From: 2-01-FULL-40-42 sp964349415
Lineage (GTDB): Bacteria > Patescibacteriota > Microgenomatia > UBA1406 > GWC2-37-13
Length of the DNA: 9,540 nucleotides
Assembly: GCA_964349415.1 (NCBI GenBank)
Contig: CAYGGJ010000032.1
Coordinates: 1 to 9,540, forward strand
Direction: 5' to 3'
Position 1 is the first letter of the stretch; every line of letters begins with the position of its first letter. The notes under the pieces are model-generated. The model was not told the DNA's origin and ran no database searches. It saw only the letters and a program-made list of their open reading frames with translations. Below, piece after piece: positions 7,162 through 9,540 of this stretch. Position numbers and translations under genes: made by a program.

Positions 7162-7906
7162 ATAAATAGAGGTATGTGATCGTTTTAGAAAACGCTTGAT
7201 AGATGCTTTCAATTATACCAATCTTGCCGTCTAAAAAACCGCGGTCCCTAAAGAGCCTCCGGTAGAGTTCTCCCAGAAATTTCCGCATTATATTTCTCGT
7301 TGAGGTTGCTTTTCCCGCTTTATATAAAAGATCTGATTCAATACCCTCAAAAACAATGGTCTTTTGAACCATCGTTTCAAGATCTCCATGGAAATGATGA
7401 AGTATGGGGTTGTTCAACATGCCCTCTTCACCTTCAATAATGGGAGTTGAATGGATTTCTTTGGGCCACTTTCTGAAGGACGCTGTTTTTATAAGACGAA
7501 GCTGCATATCCGGCCACCATCCTCCATGCTTTAGCCACTTTTTCCCTCCGAAGATGTTTTTCCGTGGAAGTTTATATGAAGTAAATTCGGAAGACTTAAT
7601 GGCTCTTTTTATTTCTGTAGCCAGATTTTCAGTTAACCTTTCGTCTGCATCAAGTATAAATACCCAATCAGCCTGCGCCTGTTTAATGCCAAATTCTCGG
7701 GAGGGTTCTACATAATGTGAGTGCGGAAAGGTAAAGGTCCTGGCGTTTTTGCTGCGTGCTATTTCGGTGGTTTTATCGGTGCTTTCCATATCGATTAACA
7801 CGATATTTTCGGTAAGTAAAAAAGCAGAATCCAAACAGTCCGCTATATTTTTCTCCTCATTATAGGTGTGGATTACGACAGCTATTGAGTCTTTGTTGTC
7901 AGCCAT
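7133..7906 (-). CDS. GT2-family glycosyltransferase, WaaE/KdtX-like
   Basis: This is the first gene of the minus-strand glycosyltransferase operon, 257 residues. SIAVVIHTYNEEKNIADCL (7-25) is the GT2 nucleotide-binding start. IDMESTDKTTEIA (38-50) follows, and LDADERLT (85-92) is the DxD-containing signature of the WaaE-like subfamily. HYVEPSREFGIKQAQADW (64-81) and GGWWPDMQLRLIK (128-140) are further hallmarks of that group, which includes LPS inner-core beta-1,4-glucosyltransferases. IHSTPII and HHFHGDL (170-176) are also typical. A CPR cell would not have classical LPS, so the name describes sequence likeness only. The C-terminal quarter is basic and helical, probably peripheral to the membrane. 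The ATG lies ten bases after a TATAAT on the minus strand. The first codons also contain the -35 box of the divergent gene. Confidence 0.88.
   Translation of the reverse strand: MADNKDSIAVVIHTYNEEKNIADCLDSAFLLTENIVLIDMESTDKTTEIARSKNARTFTFPHSHYVEPSREFGIKQAQADWVFILDADERLTENLATEIKRAIKSSEFTSYKLPRKNIFGGKKWLKHGGWWPDMQLRLIKTASFRKWPKEIHSTPIIEGEEGMLNNPILHHFHGDLETMVQKTIVFEGIESDLLYKAGKATSTRNIMRKFLGELYRRLFRDRGFLDGKIGIIESIYQAFSKTITYLYLYEKRESRTL
7212..7220 (-). promoter_or_regulatory. Possible internal promoter ahead of the GT4 gene
   Basis: Within the 3' part of the WaaE-like gene, the minus strand reads TGG-TATAAT, a perfect extended -10. Start sites would fall near 7205, giving a leader of about 44 bases to the ATG at 7161. 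There is no recognisable -35. The hexamer is also simply the codons for Gly-Ile-Ile, so it may be coincidence. If functional it would uncouple the last three operon genes from the first. Confidence 0.3.
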
Positions 7907-7924
7907 ATCAAATGCTATTATAAT
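7896..7924 (+). promoter_or_regulatory. Strong -35/-10 promoter for the second GT-C gene
   Basis: TTGTCA (7896-7901, 5 of 6 to TTGACA) and TATAAT (7919-7924, perfect) are separated by exactly 17 bases. The ATG at 7931 follows after six bases (AGCACA), placing its A at the expected transcription start, so a leaderless mRNA is predicted. The -35 lies inside the first codons of the divergent WaaE-like gene. Confidence 0.75.
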
Positions 7925-7927
7925 AGC
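7914..7927. repeat. Perfect 14-bp palindrome holding both divergent -10 boxes
   Basis: GCTATTATAATAGC is identical to its reverse complement. Its centre, ATTATAAT, contains a TATAAT on each strand, offset by two bases. It occupies most of the 24 bases between the start codons at 7906 (-) and 7931 (+). It may be a symmetric bidirectional -10 element, an operator for a dimeric regulator, or both. Confidence 0.8.
7917..7922 (-). promoter_or_regulatory. -10 box for the glycosyltransferase operon
   Basis: The minus strand reads TATAAT from 7922 to 7917, ten bases before the ATG at 7906. The best -35 position at 17-base spacing (7940-7945, TAGCGA) matches only three of six, so this side of the divergent promoter looks weaker than the plus side. 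The predicted leader is at most a few bases. Confidence 0.55.
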
Positions 7928-7930
7928 ACA

Positions 7931-9540
7931 ATGACCGCTTCGCTAAGACTTAAAAAGCATTGGGTTAAGATCGTGCTTTTTCTCATTCTTATAGTAGGAT
8001 TAGTGCTCCGCTTCATTCATTTTGAAAACACTACCTTTGGATACGATCAGGCCCGTGATGCTCTGGTAGCCCGCAGGATGTTTATAGATGACCCGATAAA
8101 GATTCAGGGTCCTACAACCGACATACCGGGTCTTTTTCATGGCGCCCTCTATTGGTATCTTATAGCTCCTTTTTATTTCTTTGCAAAAGGAGATCCGTTG
8201 GGGCCAAAAGTATTTCTTACGGTTTTGAACCTTCTAAACGTTTTTTTTATATTTTTCTTTTCAAAAAAATTATTCGGTAAAACTTCAGTCGCTCTCATAA
8301 GCGCTTTTATCTTTGCTGTTTCGCTTGAGGCTATCCAATATGGAAGGTGGCTTTCAAATCCAAGCCCGGCTCTCTTGAGCATCGCGGTGTTTTACTATGG
8401 TGTCTGGCTTGCACTCAATAAGAAGCCTCTCGGAATAGGTCTTATGCTGCTTGGGTTATCGGTGTCAATGCAGCTGCAGGCTTTCCTTGCCTATCTCAGT
8501 CTGTTTTTTATTTTCACAACTATTCACTACCTTAAATCTTCGTCTATCAAAACTTTATTTACACGCGCCAACGTAGTCCTCACAGGACTAGCTCTGTTCT
8601 TTTTTACTCCGTATTTAATCTCAGAACTCAAATTTAAATTTCAGGCATCAAAAGCCTTTTTGGGATTTCTGACAAAATCGGAAGGAGAGGTTAAAGATCC
8701 GTTCTTTATCTTACAAAAGCTAAACCGATTTATAGATTCTCTGGTCACGAACGTTTCGTACAACATAGTTGATTTCTCAAGACTTGTTTCAACGATCACC
8801 CTTGTGCTCATAGTTCTTTTTGCAATATGGATAATAATAAAAAGTAAAAAAGAGAGAGGAAGGGTTGTTTTTCTTATTCTATGGTTGCTTTCACCCGGTC
8901 TGATCTACGTACTGGAAAAAAACAACTCATACTTTTTAAACATCGGAAATATTTACCCCCTGATAATTCTTACTGCGCTTATGATAGAGGGACTCACCAG
9001 CAAGCTTTCTAAAACCCTACGGATTCTAGCTGTCGCATTTTTCCTTGGTGTGATTGCGATAAGCAACATCTCATTTGCAATTCAAAACAATAAAACAGGT
9101 GAGTCTCTTTTTTCCGTGCAAAACAGTATAAATTTAGCAGATGAAAAGAAAATGATTGATTGGATGTATGGCGAGGCAGGAGGAAAGCCTTTTTCCGTAA
9201 ACTCGGTAACAAATCCCTTATTCACAAACACCAATTGGTCATATCTTTTCGAGTGGTACGGAAGAGGGAAATACGGTTACATGCCTATCTGGGCTGGATA
9301 TCCGCAGGATGGCGTCTTCGGGGCAGAGATACAGTTTGCCAAAAAGCCCCTTCAACCGGGGCTAGTACATTTCCTTATCATCGAACCGTCGACCGGCATA
9401 CCTCATGAATACATACTTGCATACAGAGTCTACGAACACAATCGTGGCAGATTGGTTGAATCCCGGCAGTTTGGCGAGTTTAGTATAGAAAAAAGAATAC
9501 TGGAGAAAAATACTCATTTCCTCAGGGACGATTTAGTAAA
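7931..9540 (+). CDS. GT39-like (GT-C) membrane glycosyltransferase, 3' end cut by window edge
   Basis: From ATG 7931 the frame stays open through base 9540 (536 codons plus two bases), so the stop lies beyond the window. A transmembrane helix (about 12-30) is followed by an extracytoplasmic loop with FGYDQARDALVARRMF (36-51) and IQGPTTDIPGLFHGALYWYL (58-77). This loop defines a GT39-like group in which the acidic pair of the sister gene (DE) is D39-Q40. Further hydrophobic helices lie at about 93-111, 116-133, 145-161, 165-180, 183-200, 213-230, 285-303, 311-328, 337-352 and 361-383. A soluble C-terminal part (from about 385) contains NTNWSYLFEWYGRGKYGY (433-450). It is expected to use a lipid-linked sugar on the outer membrane face. 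It is divergent from the four-gene glycosyltransferase operon and likely works with it. The ATG follows a -10 by six bases, supporting this start. Confidence 0.85.
   Translation, partial: MTASLRLKKHWVKIVLFLILIVGLVLRFIHFENTTFGYDQARDALVARRMFIDDPIKIQGPTTDIPGLFHGALYWYLIAPFYFFAKGDPLGPKVFLTVLNLLNVFFIFFFSKKLFGKTSVALISAFIFAVSLEAIQYGRWLSNPSPALLSIAVFYYGVWLALNKKPLGIGLMLLGLSVSMQLQAFLAYLSLFFIFTTIHYLKSSSIKTLFTRANVVLTGLALFFFTPYLISELKFKFQASKAFLGFLTKSEGEVKDPFFILQKLNRFIDSLVTNVSYNIVDFSRLVSTITLVLIVLFAIWIIIKSKKERGRVVFLILWLLSPGLIYVLEKNNSYFLNIGNIYPLIILTALMIEGLTSKLSKTLRILAVAFFLGVIAISNISFAIQNNKTGESLFSVQNSINLADEKKMIDWMYGEAGGKPFSVNSVTNPLFTNTNWSYLFEWYGRGKYGYMPIWAGYPQDGVFGAEIQFAKKPLQPGLVHFLIIEPSTGIPHEYILAYRVYEHNRGRLVESRQFGEFSIEKRILEKNTHFLRDDLV

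Noticed and set aside
7162..7212. Longer GT4 protein starting at TTG 7212
   Set aside because: The extra 17 residues are basic and outside the family pattern. ATG 7161 places the conserved KVGLFDPYLD strand at the N-terminus, and the TTG overlaps a possible -10 box.
9009..9408. Short open frames on both strands near the right end
   Set aside because: They lie inside the long GT-C frame running from 7931 to the window end, have no family resemblance or start signals, and are out-of-frame shadows.
1..9540. CRISPR arrays, insertion sequences, tRNA/rRNA genes or defence islands
   Set aside because: No spaced direct repeats, transposase frames, terminal inverted repeats or cloverleaf-like sequences were seen on reading both strands; coding sequence fills nearly all of the window.

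Overview
The window looks like an ordinary, very compact stretch of a bacterial chromosome, most probably from a Candidate Phyla Radiation (Patescibacteria) genome. This rests on inference, because no rRNA or tRNA is present. The evidence is an AT-leaning composition with almost no intergenic DNA, GT-C membrane glycosyltransferases of a type common in these genomes (ADEAAFGYNAYS and YDQARDAL first loops), start codons without Shine-Dalgarno sequences, and several start codons placed directly after a -10 box. TGA acts as a normal stop (rpoD, the acetyltransferase, the CPBP gene and two glycosyltransferases), so the TGA=Gly code of Gracilibacteria/SR1 is excluded.

Layout: 2-913 (+) is the C-terminal half of DNA primase dnaG. 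It is followed 12 bases later by the principal sigma factor rpoD (926-2017), the conserved macromolecular-synthesis pairing. A small unrecognised membrane protein (2009-2383, -) runs convergently into the end of rpoD. It shares a 54-base divergent promoter region with a GNAT acetyltransferase (2438-2911, +), which is followed by a CPBP-family intramembrane protein (2947-3597, +).

From 3590 to 7906 on the minus strand lies a tightly packed four-gene glycosyltransferase operon. In transcription order it encodes a WaaE-like GT2, a GT4, a rhamnosyltransferase-like GT2 and a GT39-like polytopic GT-C enzyme. The genes overlap or sit within 3 bases of each other. A second GT-C-like membrane protein starts at 7931 (+), diverges from the operon, and runs off the right edge. 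Together these five genes probably build and attach a cell-surface glycan: cytoplasmic GT2/GT4 enzymes extend a nucleotide-sugar or lipid-linked chain, and the GT-C enzymes transfer sugars from a polyprenyl carrier on the outer face of the membrane. The actual sugars cannot be read from sequence.

The most notable signals are regulatory. Three genes (2383-, 2438+, 7931+) have a perfect TATAAT ending 6 or 7 bases before the ATG, which predicts leaderless mRNAs. The divergent pair at 7906/7931 has its two -10 boxes overlapping inside one perfect 14-bp palindrome. I found no CRISPR array, transposon, RNA gene, defence system or convincing intrinsic terminator, and no clearly new multi-gene system.
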